64,000 nucleotides of DNA from JBKBKN01 sp046294625 (GCA_046294625.1 JBKBKN010000015.1:1-64000), one strand, 5' to 3'. Shown: positions 31,733 through 41,113, counted from the first letter of the stretch. Notes: generated by a model from the letters alone, not told the origin. Translations and numbers: made by a program.

Positions 31733-33547
31733 TTAATCAATTAAATCCACACTGCGTTTGATAAAACTGTTGAGCTCTTCGCCTTTGAGCATGCCTTGTG
31801 CCAACAGCGCCAGGTCAACACCTTGTTTAACTAAGGATTCACGCTTAGCTTCATCTGAAGTTTCGGCAATTTTATTGATCAGCGGGTGATTGGCATTTAC
31901 CACTAGGTTGCAGCTTTCCGGAAAATCGCCCATCATCATGCCGCCACCCATAGCCGACATTTCTTTCATTCTTCTTAAAAACTCAGGTCGGGTGATAACC
32001 ATCGGTTGGTCTTTTTCGCTCATGTTCTCAAACATCACCGTGAAGCCAGGTTTTTTGATTTGAGCTTCAATCAACGGTTTGAGTTGTTCTTTTTGCTCAT
32101 CGTTGAGTTTTGATATCTGTGGTTCATCTTTCGGGATGAGTTTATCTATTGTGTCAGAGTCCACACGCACAAAGCGTGTTTTTTCGAGTTTCCCTTCTAG
32201 CATATTGGCCATGTGCGGATCTAGCGGACTGTCTAATAGCAGCACATCATATCCACGCTCTTTTGCCTGGTGAATGAATGCATATTGTGCTTCGGCGTCG
32301 GATGTGTATAACCAAATTAAATTGTCGTCTTTATCTTTTTGCAAAGTTTCAGTATGCGTTTTGTACTCTTCGGAAGTGAAAAATTTACCTTCGATGTTTT
32401 TAAACAGGTTGAACTTTAATGCGCGCTCATTGAACTTTTCTTCGCTAAGCATGCCATACTGAATAAACACCTTGATATCGTCCCATTTTTTCTCAAAGTC
32501 TTCACGATTGTTTTTGAAGAGTTCTTCAAGCTTATCGGCAACTTTTTTGGTAATGTGTGAAGAAATCTTTTTCACATTGGCATCACTTTGCAAATAGCTT
32601 CGGGATACATTCAAAGGAATATCGGGTGAGTCAATCACGCCATGTAGCAGCGTTAAGAAGTCAGGCACAATACCTTCTACCGAATCTGTTACGAAAACCT
32701 GATTGCAATAAAGTTGTATTTTGTTTTTCTGCACTTCCACATTCTTTTTCAACTTAGGGAAGTATAATATTCCGGTTAGGTTGAATGGATAGTCCACATT
32801 CAGGTGGATGTGAAACAATGGCTCATCGGAATAGGGGTAAAGTTCTTCGTAAAAAGCTTTGTAGTCTTCATCTTTTAGTTCTGCCGGTTTCTTTGTCCAG
32901 GCAGGTTCTGTATTGTTGATTTGTTTGTCATTGAATCGAATGGCAACAGGAAGAAATTTGCAGTATTTTTTCAATAGATTTTCAATGCGCGATGCTTCGA
33001 GAAATTCTTTGCTGTCTTCAGCTATGTGCAGGATAATTTCTGTTCCACGCTCAGTTTTATCGAAGGGGGTAAGTATAAACTCCGGACTGCCGTCACATTC
33101 CCATTTTACTGCGCCTGCATCATCACCTTCCTGATAAGACTTACTAATCAATTCTACCTTCGATGCCACCATGAATGCACTGTAGAACCCCAATCCAAAA
33201 TGCCCGATGATATTGGCATCAGCTTTATCTTTGTATTTGTTGACAAACTCTTCAGCTCCCGAAAAGGCTATCTGATTAATGTATTTCTCTACTTCGGCAG
33301 CCGTTAATCCAATTCCGCGGTCTTTGATGGTGATGGTTCCCTGTTCGGAATTGATGGAAATATCAATTTCAGTGCTGCCAAGTTCACCTTTGAATTCGCC
33401 TACCGATGCCAAGGTTTTGAGCTTTTGTGTAGCATCCACTGCATTGGAAACCAATTCTCTTAGGAAAATTTCATGGTCGGAATAAAGGAATTTCTTGATA
33501 ATCGGAAAGATGTTTTCTGTCTGAACGTTGATTTTACCGGTTTGCAT
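31733..33547 (-). CDS. htpG: Hsp90 chaperone HtpG
   Basis: 604 residues, ATP-dependent cytosolic Hsp90. The GHKL nucleotide-binding domain has ELVSNAVDATQKL, DRGIGLTAAEV and IGHFGLGFYSAFMVA; the middle domain has FFPK-like LYFPKLKKNVEVQKN and the catalytic-loop Arg in NVSRSYLQSD; the C-terminal dimerisation domain is shorter than in E. coli HtpG, as in other Bacteroidota. A membrane J-domain gene lies next to it (66 bases upstream), also on the minus strand. Confidence 0.97.
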   Translation of the reverse strand: MQTGKINVQTENIFPIIKKFLYSDHEIFLRELVSNAVDATQKLKTLASVGEFKGELGSTEIDISINSEQGTITIKDRGIGLTAAEVEKYINQIAFSGAEEFVNKYKDKADANIIGHFGLGFYSAFMVASKVELISKSYQEGDDAGAVKWECDGSPEFILTPFDKTERGTEIILHIAEDSKEFLEASRIENLLKKYCKFLPVAIRFNDKQINNTEPAWTKKPAELKDEDYKAFYEELYPYSDEPLFHIHLNVDYPFNLTGILYFPKLKKNVEVQKNKIQLYCNQVFVTDSVEGIVPDFLTLLHGVIDSPDIPLNVSRSYLQSDANVKKISSHITKKVADKLEELFKNNREDFEKKWDDIKVFIQYGMLSEEKFNERALKFNLFKNIEGKFFTSEEYKTHTETLQKDKDDNLIWLYTSDAEAQYAFIHQAKERGYDVLLLDSPLDPHMANMLEGKLEKTRFVRVDSDTIDKLIPKDEPQISKLNDEQKEQLKPLIEAQIKKPGFTVMFENMSEKDQPMVITRPEFLRRMKEMSAMGGGMMMGDFPESCNLVVNANHPLINKIAETSDEAKRESLVKQGVDLALLAQGMLKGEELNSFIKRSVDLID

Positions 33548-33612
33548 TTGCTAATATTTTTCACGCAGCGATTCAAAGCCTGTGCCATTCAGAAAACACT
33601 GACAAAATGTCT

Positions 33613-34695
33613 TTAATTTTTTTGCTGAAGTGCGGGCACTATCTCCCTTTGCAAATCATAAGATTTCATCACCTTAAGTCCCAATAAGCCATGTTCAAAA
33701 TGATAAGTGATTTGGTTTTTACCCATATTGCTTGGATTTAAGGGAATATTTCTGATTTGCTCGTATTCTTCATATACACCACCCTGCAAGTGGATAATAT
33801 CTTGAGTTACTGCGATGCCGCGTTCATCTATCTTCACCTCCCGCTGAAATAGGTAAGTCTCATGATGGGGTTTTCCACTGAATAGAAAGTTCACACTCAG
33901 TAATACACTCATAATGCTTGGCCCCACACTGAGTGGAATAAACACATGTCGGAAAAAATGAAATTCATTGAATCGGATTTTCAGGTATCCATATGCGGGA
34001 AAAATACTCAACAAATAGAGAATGGTTAAGGTGCCGTAATTGATGAGTGTGACCGGAACAAATTGCCTAAAGGTGAAGATATTTGCGATGAGAAAAAGCA
34101 AAGCAAGTAATCCGGATTTGGCAGATAAATAAAGGATGGCATTCCAAAGCCGCGGCAGATCAACTACATTGCTCTCTTTGATGCTTCGCAACAGTGGTTT
34201 AGTGCCGAAAATCAAACCAAAAATCAGCATCACCCAACCAACGGCTTTGAGAAAAACTACCACCAAGAAAATGATAAAAGAAAAGAATGCAAGGCCAAAG
34301 AGGAAATAGATATGGGAGAAAATGGCTTCCAGTGCATCGGCGGTTTTATAGGCATCGGAGTTGCGTTCAGCTTCCTCTCGAGCTCTTGCAGCAGCGGCGG
34401 TTCTTCTTCGCGCTTCGGCTCTTCTTGCATTTTCCTGCTCTTTTAACCAATCTGTATCTTGCTGAAGCCTTAATCGACCTTCTTTAAAAGCGATGAGTTT
34501 TTCGTAGGCTTCGGTAACCTGAATAAATGCTTCGCGGGTATCTTTTCCGGGGTTTTTATCGGGGTGCAATAGAAAGGCTTTGTTTCTGTACGCTTTTTTG
34601 ATAGCCGATATGCCGGCATCCGGCCGAATGCCCAATAATTGATAATATCGGTCTATGTCTTTTTTCGTGGTCAATGTTCGATCAATACTATGCAA
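33613..34695 (-). CDS. membrane-anchored J-domain protein
   Basis: 360 residues. An N-terminal J domain (about 15-75: DRYYQLLGIRPDAGISAIKK, LHPDKNPGKD with the HPD motif) is followed by a Glu/Arg/Ala coiled-coil linker (about 85-120) and four to five transmembrane helices (about 128-275), then a soluble tail (about 285-360). It lacks the zinc finger and substrate domain of DnaJ, so it would recruit DnaK to the inner membrane. It is upstream of htpG on the same strand, and the two may be cotranscribed. Confidence 0.85.
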   Translation of the reverse strand: MHSIDRTLTTKKDIDRYYQLLGIRPDAGISAIKKAYRNKAFLLHPDKNPGKDTREAFIQVTEAYEKLIAFKEGRLRLQQDTDWLKEQENARRAEARRRTAAAARAREEAERNSDAYKTADALEAIFSHIYFLFGLAFFSFIIFLVVVFLKAVGWVMLIFGLIFGTKPLLRSIKESNVVDLPRLWNAILYLSAKSGLLALLFLIANIFTFRQFVPVTLINYGTLTILYLLSIFPAYGYLKIRFNEFHFFRHVFIPLSVGPSIMSVLLSVNFLFSGKPHHETYLFQREVKIDERGIAVTQDIIHLQGGVYEEYEQIRNIPLNPSNMGKNQITYHFEHGLLGLKVMKSYDLQREIVPALQQKN

Positions 34696-34806
34696 ACGTC
34701 GGCAAGATAAATTGATTATGCTAAAAGTGAATTATTAAATAACATTTCGCTCTGTTTATGGTATTTTCTGCTTTTGCAATTCGTTTTAGAGGTTTGTTTA
34801 ATTGCT

Positions 34807-34829
34807 TGTCAATGCATTATGAATTGACA
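34807..34829. repeat. TGTCAAT-N9-ATTGACA dyad upstream of the J-domain gene
   Basis: Perfect 7-base inverted arms with nine bases between them, 112 bases before the start of the membrane J-domain gene. It may be an operator. No regulator can be named. Confidence 0.35.
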
Positions 34830-34866
34830 TTTTTACGTTTCCTAAATAGTCTTAGCGCGCCGAATT

Positions 34867-35043
34867 CCTTTTAAATCTTCTGGGCAAATCTTACGCGCTT
34901 TAGAGTTCACCAGCACTCCGGAAGTTGATATTTCAGACTTAGCCGCAGGAGTTTATAATTGCAGAATCATGTAGGGGGGCGAGTTTTTGTTGGTCGAGAA
35001 AATAATTCGAGTAAGGTCATTATGCATCTATAATTTATCATAA
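34867..35043 (+). pseudogene. remnant of a T9SS C-terminal sorting domain
   Basis: One plus-strand frame from 34867 reads SSGQILRALEF, then VDISDLAAGVYNCRIM, a TAG at 34972-34974, then GGEFLLVEKIIRVR, ending at TAA 35041. The order matches the final part of a type A T9SS domain (G.I...., VDIS.LAAGVY..RI, ....KIIR). Upstream of 34867 no protein frame continues. The rest of the cargo gene is gone, and the domain itself has an internal stop, so this is a dead fragment. Confidence 0.65.
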
Positions 35044-35047
35044 GCTA

Positions 35048-35462
35048 CTATCCTGTATCTTTCCCTTGAAAGGAGAAAGGCATTACTGTTTTCTAAAATA
35101 CCCTAAATCCCTTAACATTCAAACTTTGAGCATTTCAGTGAAACAGTTGGAATGTTAAGCGCAGAAATAAAATTGAAAAAATGCTGCGCAGCTCTTCTCC
35201 TAAGCCCCTATTCTGTCTCTTTCCCCTGAATGGCGAAAGGCAGTACTTTATCGCACCTAACACCTTAATCGCTTAACAATCAAACTTTGAGTGTTTCAAT
35301 GAAACTGTTCGAATGTTAAACGAAGAAGTAAATTTGAAAAACTTATGTGCCGCCCATCTCCATTTAGGAGAGGGGCAAGGGGGGAGGCTAAGAGAAAGCA
35401 ACAGTTTGATTGTCAAGCACAGAAGCAAACCTGAAAAGCCGCTGTATCACCCTTCTCCTAGC
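35048..35462. repeat. degenerate direct repeat array of about 160 bp
   Basis: Copy A (about 35048-35207) and copy B (about 35208-35360) share the same order of blocks: a CT-rich start (TGTATCTTTCCC / TGTCTCTTTCCC), GAAAGGCA, a TTAACA-TC...GAATGTTAA inverted pair (35112-35158 in A, 35273-35319 in B), then GAAAAA, ending at a CTTCTCCTA-like block in A. A third, partial copy (35401-35462) aligns to the tail of A (CAGTT, AAGC.CAGAA, CTTCTCCTA). No protein is encoded. It fills the 928-base region between the J-domain gene and rpsO. Confidence 0.7.
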
Positions 35463-35558
35463 ATGTGCCTACTCTTGCAGCAGCATGTCCCAATGCTTGT
35501 TATAGGGAGAGATGGTAAGGCTTAAAAAAAACAAAACCATCAAATTAATTTTTTATCA

Positions 35559-35592
35559 TTTGCAAATAGTTTTGAAAAAAGTGTTAGTTTTG
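35559..35592 (+). promoter_or_regulatory. promoter of rpsO
   Basis: TTTG at 35559-35562, 22 bases, TAGTTTTG at 35585-35592. The -7 element is an exact TAnnTTTG match; the spacing is somewhat longer than usual. A leader of about 25-30 bases precedes rpsO. Confidence 0.6.
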
Positions 35593-35623
35593 CGCTTTTA
35601 AATTTGTAAAGCAACAATTTAAC

Positions 35624-35893
35624 ATGTCATTAACAACCGAAGCTAAAAAAGAGATATTCAAAAAACATGGCGGAGCTGAAACCAACACCGGATCAGCTGA
35701 AGCTCAAATTGCTATGTTTTCAGTTCGCATTAATCATTTGACTGGCCATTTGAAAGAAAACAAAAAAGATTTCAATACTCAACGATCACTGATTAAATTG
35801 GTAGGTAAACGCAGAAGTCTGCTAGATTACCTGAAAGACAAAAATATTGAGCGTTACAGAGCCATTATCAAAGAACTAGGAATTAGAAAATAA
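35624..35893 (+). CDS. rpsO: 30S ribosomal protein uS15
   Basis: 89 residues, normal length. It binds the central domain of 16S rRNA early in 30S assembly. Typical blocks: DTNTGSAE-like ETNTGSAEAQIA, INHLTGHLKENKKD and the C-terminal RRSLLDYLKDKNIERYRAI. Its own promoter and terminator are present; pnp follows after 74 bases, the order found in most bacteria. Confidence 0.98.
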   Translation: MSLTTEAKKEIFKKHGGAETNTGSAEAQIAMFSVRINHLTGHLKENKKDFNTQRSLIKLVGKRRSLLDYLKDKNIERYRAIIKELGIRK

Positions 35894-35913
35894 GTAAATC
35901 AAATTACCGGAGA

Positions 35914-35940
35914 AGGGCAATTGAAAAATTGCCTTTTTCT
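35914..35940 (+). terminator. intrinsic terminator between rpsO and pnp
   Basis: GGCAATT (35916-35922) pairs with AATTGCC (35927-35933), followed by TTTTTCTTTTT. It probably limits, rather than blocks, read-through into pnp. Confidence 0.8.
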
Positions 35941-35967
35941 TTTTATTGCCTCTAAAATATATTACAC

Positions 35968-38088
35968 ATGTCGAAAATTGGAATTTCGAAAGCATTTAAC
36001 ATGCCTGATGGTACAGCCATCACGATTGAAACAGGTAAACTAGCAAAGCAGGCGCATGGTGCTGTGGTGGTGCGCATGGGCGACACGATGTTGCTTGCAA
36101 CCGTAGTTTCTAACAAAGACGCTACACCGGGTATTGATTTTTTACCATTAACTGTTGAATATCAAGAAAAATATGCAGCTGCCGGTAAATTTCCGGGTGG
36201 CTTTTTTAAACGTGAAGCCCGTCCTTCGGAATATGAAATATTGATCTCGAGATTAGTAGATCGTGCTTTACGTCCTCTTTTTCCCGACGATTATCACGCC
36301 GACACACAAGTGATGATTTCCTTGATTTCTTCAGGAAACAATATTATGCCTGATGCATTGGCTTGTCTTGCAGCTTCAGCTGCATTGGCAGTTTCTGATA
36401 TTCCTTTCAATGGTCCTATTTCAGAAGTACGCGTGGCGAGAATTAATGGTGAAGTAGTCATCAATCCCGGAATTGCTGAGTTGGCAAGTGCTGATATGGA
36501 TATTATGGTAGCCGCTACGGAAGACAGCATCGTGATGATAGAAGGGGAGATGAAAGAAGTGTCGGAAGAAGATATGTTGGAAGCTATTAAAACTGCACAT
36601 CAGGCTATTCGTTTGCAATTGAAGGCTATCAATGAATTGGCTGCTATGGTGGAAACTTCTTCACCAAAACGCGAATACAATCATGAAGAGAATGACGAAA
36701 CTTTGAAAGCAGCCATTTTTGGCTTTTGCATGGACAAATTAAAGGTAGTAGCTGCTTCGGGTACAGCCAATAAGAAACTTCGTTCAGAAATGTTCAAAGC
36801 TGTGAAGGAAGAGTTTGTAGCTACTCTTTCTGAAGAAGAAGTGGAAGAGAAAAAGGCTTTGATCGGAAAATATTTTCACGATGCAGAGAAAAAGGCAGTG
36901 CGTGATGTAATTCTCGATGAGGGTAAACGTCTCGATGGTCGTGGTCTGGCCGATATTCGCCCCATCTGGTGCGAAGTAGATTATTTGCCATCGGCTCACG
37001 GCTCGGCAATTTTCACCCGCGGCGAAACTCAATCTCTTACCACGGTAACGCTCGGCACCAAAATGGATGAGCAGATGATTGATGGTGCAGTGTTTGAAGG
37101 GACCAACACCTTTATGTTGCATTATAATTTCCCAAGCTTTTCGACCGGCGAAGCGCGCCCCAACCGCGGTACAAGCCGTAGAGAAATCGGTCACGGAAAC
37201 TTGGCACTGAGAGCTTTGAAACCAATGTTGCCTGCTTCAACCGAAAATCCATACACCATTCGTGTTGTGTCTGATATTCTTGAATCTAATGGCTCCTCTT
37301 CCATGGCTACGGTTTGTGCAGGTACGCTTGCACTGATGGATGCCGGTGTGAAAATCAAAAAGCCCGTTTCAGGTATTGCAATGGGCTTAATCACTGACGG
37401 AGACAGATATGCAGTATTATCTGACATTCTTGGCGACGAAGACCATCTCGGCGATATGGATTTCAAAGTGACCGGAACCAAGGATGGTATTACCGCTTGT
37501 CAGATGGATATTAAGATTCAAGGTCTTTCTTACGAAATCATGCTCAAAGCATTGATGCAAGCAAAAGAAGGTCGCTTACATATTCTAGATAAGTTGGTTG
37601 AAACCCTTGCTGCTCCACGCGAAGATTACAAACCGCATGCGCCACGCATCGTTCAGATTCGCATTCCAAAAGAATTTATTGGAGCGGTTATTGGACCTGG
37701 CGGAAAAATCATTCAGGAAATGCAAAAGGAAACCAATACAGTGATTGTGATTGAAGAAGTGGACAATGTTGGTATAATAGATATTTCATCCAGCAATAAA
37801 GAATCAATCGATAAGGCTGTTGCAAAAATCCGTGCAATTACGGCAGTGCCTGAAATAGGCGAAATATACACTGGGAAAATTAAGTCTATCATGCCATTTG
37901 GTGCATTTGTAGAAATTCTCCCGGGCAAGGATGGTTTATTGCATATTTCGGAGATTGATTGGAAGCGTGTAGAAAAGGTTGAAGATTTCCTGAAAGAAGG
38001 TGAAGTGGTGACAGTGAAACTGGTAGAAATTGATCCCAAAACCGGTAAGCTCCGCCTATCTCGCAAAGCATTGATGGAAAAGGCTTAG
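35968..38088 (+). CDS. pnp: polyribonucleotide nucleotidyltransferase
   Basis: 706 residues: two RNase PH domains (about 5-235 and 315-550), an alpha-helical linker, a KH domain (IPKEFIGAVIGPGGKIIQEM) and an S1 domain (GEIYTGKIKSIMPFGAFVEI) that ends the protein. It degrades RNA 3' to 5' with phosphate and can polymerise in reverse. The catalytic second domain has the conserved FSTGEARPNRGTSRREIGHG. No separate promoter was clear; expression probably includes read-through from rpsO. Confidence 0.98.
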   Translation: MSKIGISKAFNMPDGTAITIETGKLAKQAHGAVVVRMGDTMLLATVVSNKDATPGIDFLPLTVEYQEKYAAAGKFPGGFFKREARPSEYEILISRLVDRALRPLFPDDYHADTQVMISLISSGNNIMPDALACLAASAALAVSDIPFNGPISEVRVARINGEVVINPGIAELASADMDIMVAATEDSIVMIEGEMKEVSEEDMLEAIKTAHQAIRLQLKAINELAAMVETSSPKREYNHEENDETLKAAIFGFCMDKLKVVAASGTANKKLRSEMFKAVKEEFVATLSEEEVEEKKALIGKYFHDAEKKAVRDVILDEGKRLDGRGLADIRPIWCEVDYLPSAHGSAIFTRGETQSLTTVTLGTKMDEQMIDGAVFEGTNTFMLHYNFPSFSTGEARPNRGTSRREIGHGNLALRALKPMLPASTENPYTIRVVSDILESNGSSSMATVCAGTLALMDAGVKIKKPVSGIAMGLITDGDRYAVLSDILGDEDHLGDMDFKVTGTKDGITACQMDIKIQGLSYEIMLKALMQAKEGRLHILDKLVETLAAPREDYKPHAPRIVQIRIPKEFIGAVIGPGGKIIQEMQKETNTVIVIEEVDNVGIIDISSSNKESIDKAVAKIRAITAVPEIGEIYTGKIKSIMPFGAFVEILPGKDGLLHISEIDWKRVEKVEDFLKEGEVVTVKLVEIDPKTGKLRLSRKALMEKA

Positions 38089-38200
38089 TGTGTGCGATTT
38101 TCGTGATGCGTAGTTTGCTTATTTTACGTTCTCACGAATATCTAATCTAATGTACATCATTTTTTATTCTGCGAATCGTTATTGACCTTAATTTCGTCAA

Positions 38201-40006
38201 GTGATTAAGGCTTTATCTCAAGCATGTTTACATACTCCGGTGCTGCTACTTTTTGCAGTATTAAAGCTATTATTTCTCGAAGCCGATTTATCCTTTTTTA
38301 AGCACCCTGAAGACTTTAGCGATGAATTTTGGTGGGCTTCCGCAGCCATTGCTAAATGTCAAAGTGGTCATTATCCCACCGGAGCTGAAGCAGGGCCTCT
38401 ATTTGCCGGACCCTTATATTCAGGGCTCTTGTGGCTTTGGTTTAAAATCTTCACGCCTTCGCTGTTCAGCCTGCGATTGCTAGCATGGTTAGCCGGAACA
38501 ATAAGTGTTTTTTTACTCTATCGGCTCTTTACAACTTGGGGTAAGCAGCAAGCCTTTGGGGTTGCGCTTACGTTTAGTTTAGTGCACAGTGTATTTGTGT
38601 ATAATCGATTTGCGCAGGTGGAAAGCTTGCAACTCTTGCTGTTTTTATGGATGGTGCTATGGCTTTCGAAGAAAGAATCACACAATTTAATTGGTGCAGG
38701 TGTAATAGCTGCTTTAGCCTTGTTGCTGAAATTTAGTTTTCTACCAATGACCGCAGCCGTTGTAATGTATTTTTTTCGTGGTGGCTCAAACAGAAATGCT
38801 TTCAAACAAGTTGGAATATTTCTTTTCCCAAGTCTGTTGTTTTATTTGATTTATCACATTGCCTTTATTGCCAATGAATCGCGGCAAGCATCGGTATATT
38901 TTGGTGCTTTTGCTAATAGTTATTATCCGCTTGTTGATTTACTCAACCCACTTTCTATTCCTTTCCGCTTGATGTATTTGCATCAGCATACCTGGTTTTA
39001 TGACTGGAGTGTGTTGATACTTTTTACCATAGGTGCGCTAAGTTTATTTGTTCCCAAGCCACCATTCAAACTTTCTGACGATGGCAGAATTCATCCTTTA
39101 CTCATCTTATCGGGCATTTATGTACTGCTACTATTGTTTACCGATTTTAATGAGCGCCGAATGATATTGCTGTTGCCGGGTATAGCAGCTATTTTTATTT
39201 ATGGGATACCCTTTCGTTATCATCTTTTGCTCAAATATGTCACGTTTTATGTGGCTAGTTTGATTTGCATGCTTCAAGTGGTGGAGCTTTTACCTTATCA
39301 AGAAGTTAGACAAGCAATCCTAAAAGGTCCTTTTCATTTTCGTTTGATCATTCTGCATGGTAAGCTATTTTTATTGGCTTTGCATTTTCGTGACAGATTA
39401 CCTTATTTGAACACTAGAAAAAATGATGTCGGGCTATTGGTGGTCTGTGCCATGTTGATTGTCATGTTGCAATTTAACTTTTCCGGAGTTTTAGATATGC
39501 ATCCATCATTTGCCTTGCTGCTATTTAGTCTCACCATTGTCACGGTTATTTATTTATTTTTATTGAAGCAAGGTATTAAGTACATTCGCTTTGCATGGTT
39601 TGGAATAGCTCTGGGAATGCAAGTGTTTGTGTTGGCACAATCCAGTTTCAGCGTGAAAGAAGGTTTGAGCGAGTTTTCTACTCTCATTAACGATGCAGAC
39701 TATGTTGCCGGCGATCAGGTGATCTATGCGGCCTGTTTTAATCAGCCACAGAAAATTCTTGCTTTCACCAATAGCATACAGGATAATCCTGAAATACTTT
39801 TGCAACAATTTGAAAAACATCATCCCAATATTTTCATACGTCTTTCGCACCAAATTCATGGGCCGATTTCAGGGGCTGAAACAATAGTGCTGATGAGTGA
39901 GAAGCTGGGTTGCTCATTTCGTATCATACAAGGTATTCCATTGTTGAAGAATATACATCTGCAAACTGTTTATACTGCAGAAGTGTTTCAGGTGGAATAT
40001 CTTTGA
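38201..40006 (+). CDS. GT39/ArnT-like polytopic glycosyltransferase
   Basis: 601 residues beginning with GTG, with about 11-13 transmembrane helices. It has the acidic first-loop pattern FSDEFWW, expected of GT-C enzymes of the PMT/ArnT type, and the second-loop FAQVESLQLLLF (ExxxL). Such enzymes transfer a sugar from a polyprenyl-phosphate donor to a lipid or protein in the periplasm; the DPM1-like enzyme at 18.3 kb could make the donor, but the two are not linked. The soluble C-terminal part (about 470-601) is unrecognised. No ATG lies near the GTG, and the frame has no earlier convincing start. Confidence 0.75.
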   Translation: MIKALSQACLHTPVLLLFAVLKLLFLEADLSFFKHPEDFSDEFWWASAAIAKCQSGHYPTGAEAGPLFAGPLYSGLLWLWFKIFTPSLFSLRLLAWLAGTISVFLLYRLFTTWGKQQAFGVALTFSLVHSVFVYNRFAQVESLQLLLFLWMVLWLSKKESHNLIGAGVIAALALLLKFSFLPMTAAVVMYFFRGGSNRNAFKQVGIFLFPSLLFYLIYHIAFIANESRQASVYFGAFANSYYPLVDLLNPLSIPFRLMYLHQHTWFYDWSVLILFTIGALSLFVPKPPFKLSDDGRIHPLLILSGIYVLLLLFTDFNERRMILLLPGIAAIFIYGIPFRYHLLLKYVTFYVASLICMLQVVELLPYQEVRQAILKGPFHFRLIILHGKLFLLALHFRDRLPYLNTRKNDVGLLVVCAMLIVMLQFNFSGVLDMHPSFALLLFSLTIVTVIYLFLLKQGIKYIRFAWFGIALGMQVFVLAQSSFSVKEGLSEFSTLINDADYVAGDQVIYAACFNQPQKILAFTNSIQDNPEILLQQFEKHHPNIFIRLSHQIHGPISGAETIVLMSEKLGCSFRIIQGIPLLKNIHLQTVYTAEVFQVEYL

Positions 40007-40014
40007 ACGAGCGA

Positions 40015-40257
40015 TTACTTTATTTCCACATAATCCACGTATTCGCCACCGGGATCGCGTTTCGATTGCTTGGTATTAGGTGCAACATCAATATGCACTT
40101 CGCCTTCCTTTTTTTGCTTTTGTTGGCCTTCATTGAAGTTTTGATACATGCGTTCTTGTGTTTTTCGGATGGTTTTGCCTACATAATAGGGCAAAAGATA
40201 CCTAAACACAAGCTGGTAGAGCAAGAAAATAGCGGCAATGATAAATAATGCTCTCAT
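40015..40257 (-). CDS. DUF4834 small membrane protein
   Basis: 80 residues: one N-terminal transmembrane helix (ALFIIAAIFLLYQLVFRYLL) and a Gln/Lys-rich cytoplasmic tail ending GEYVDYVEIK, the conserved end of this Bacteroidota family. Function unknown. It is convergent with the GT39-like gene (8-base gap) and follows the PepSY-like gene on the same strand. Confidence 0.85.
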   Translation of the reverse strand: MRALFIIAAIFLLYQLVFRYLLPYYVGKTIRKTQERMYQNFNEGQQKQKKEGEVHIDVAPNTKQSKRDPGGEYVDYVEIK

Positions 40258-40320
40258 AAATGATTGGCAAAATTAGCAAATAAAACATTCACAATTCTTA
40301 TCAACTGTTAAAGCCGATTT

Positions 40321-40809
40321 TTAGGGCTCCAATACATCCACGTTGATAGTGTATCTTTTGAGAAGTTTGCCATCATCATTTATAAATAGAAAGAGCCTTT
40401 CTTTAGCTTTTTGGCCTTCAATCACATACACAGAGTCGCGTTGATTGATTAATCCGCGTCCAAAACCATCGGGACGATATGTTTCCACTTTTTGTTTTTC
40501 AGCCGATTTCCAAACTTGCTTAGGAATGGTGTTTCTTGGAATGGCAAAATAGCGATACACTGCATTGCCTTTTGGGTCGAAGCACACCGTCATGGAACGT
40601 CCGTTATCCTTAAATATAGCAGTGTAGTTCTGCCCCTCCATCATCCAAGCAACCATAGTCACATTCTTGTAGTTTCGGGTAAATGATTTTTTAATTTTTT
40701 CGGGTACACGATCGGGTCGCAGTGGATAGATTTGAGCAGAAGCCAGATGGATGCAAACTATCCATGTAATGGTAAAAAAAAGACTTTTGAAACCGAGTTT
40801 TTCTGACAT
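40321..40809 (-). CDS. secreted PepSY-like (BLIP-fold) protein
   Basis: 162 residues with a signal peptide (about 1-26, ending ASAQ). The mature part has the PepSY-like pattern VPEKIKKSFTRNYKNVTMVAWMMEGQ...YTAIFKDNGRSMTVCFDPKGN, as in the putative beta-lactamase-inhibitor-like family of Bacteroidota. A role in inhibiting a protease or sensing an envelope ligand is possible; no direct evidence. Lies upstream of DUF4834 on the same strand. Confidence 0.75.
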   Translation of the reverse strand: MSEKLGFKSLFFTITWIVCIHLASAQIYPLRPDRVPEKIKKSFTRNYKNVTMVAWMMEGQNYTAIFKDNGRSMTVCFDPKGNAVYRYFAIPRNTIPKQVWKSAEKQKVETYRPDGFGRGLINQRDSVYVIEGQKAKERLFLFINDDGKLLKRYTINVDVLEP

Positions 40810-41113
40810 ATTTACTAATACTTTTTCGAGCGTTTAACATTCATCATGCTTGTAATTTTCATCAAATGTAAAAGGCAAAAAACTTTGATAAACATTTGCC
40901 GCCCATAACTTGCTCAGTGGATGTTAACAATTATTGAACATATTAGGATGTTAAACAGGATCTCTAACACAAGGATTTACTATTTTTATAATAGTTTTAA
41001 GTGGTGAAGCACCCGATCAAAACCATAAACGAGTTTTACTATTGTAACTTATGTTTCGTAAAATTCGCTTTAAATCCATCATTTTTGTGTCAATTATTTA
41101 AAAACTATTTGCT
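40810..41113. other. intergenic region with repeated GGATGTTAA words
   Basis: 304 bases between divergent genes. It contains two direct copies of GGATGTTAA (40919-40927 and 40946-40954); the first forms the palindrome TGTTAACA (40922-40929). The same TTAACA/TGTTAA words appear in the repeat array at 35 kb and at 19.2 kb. No gene seen. Confidence 0.5.

Noticed and set aside
35313..35525. 70-codon plus-strand frame in the gap before rpsO
   Set aside because: It crosses the junction of the degenerate repeats, has low protein-like content and follows the repeat, not a gene.
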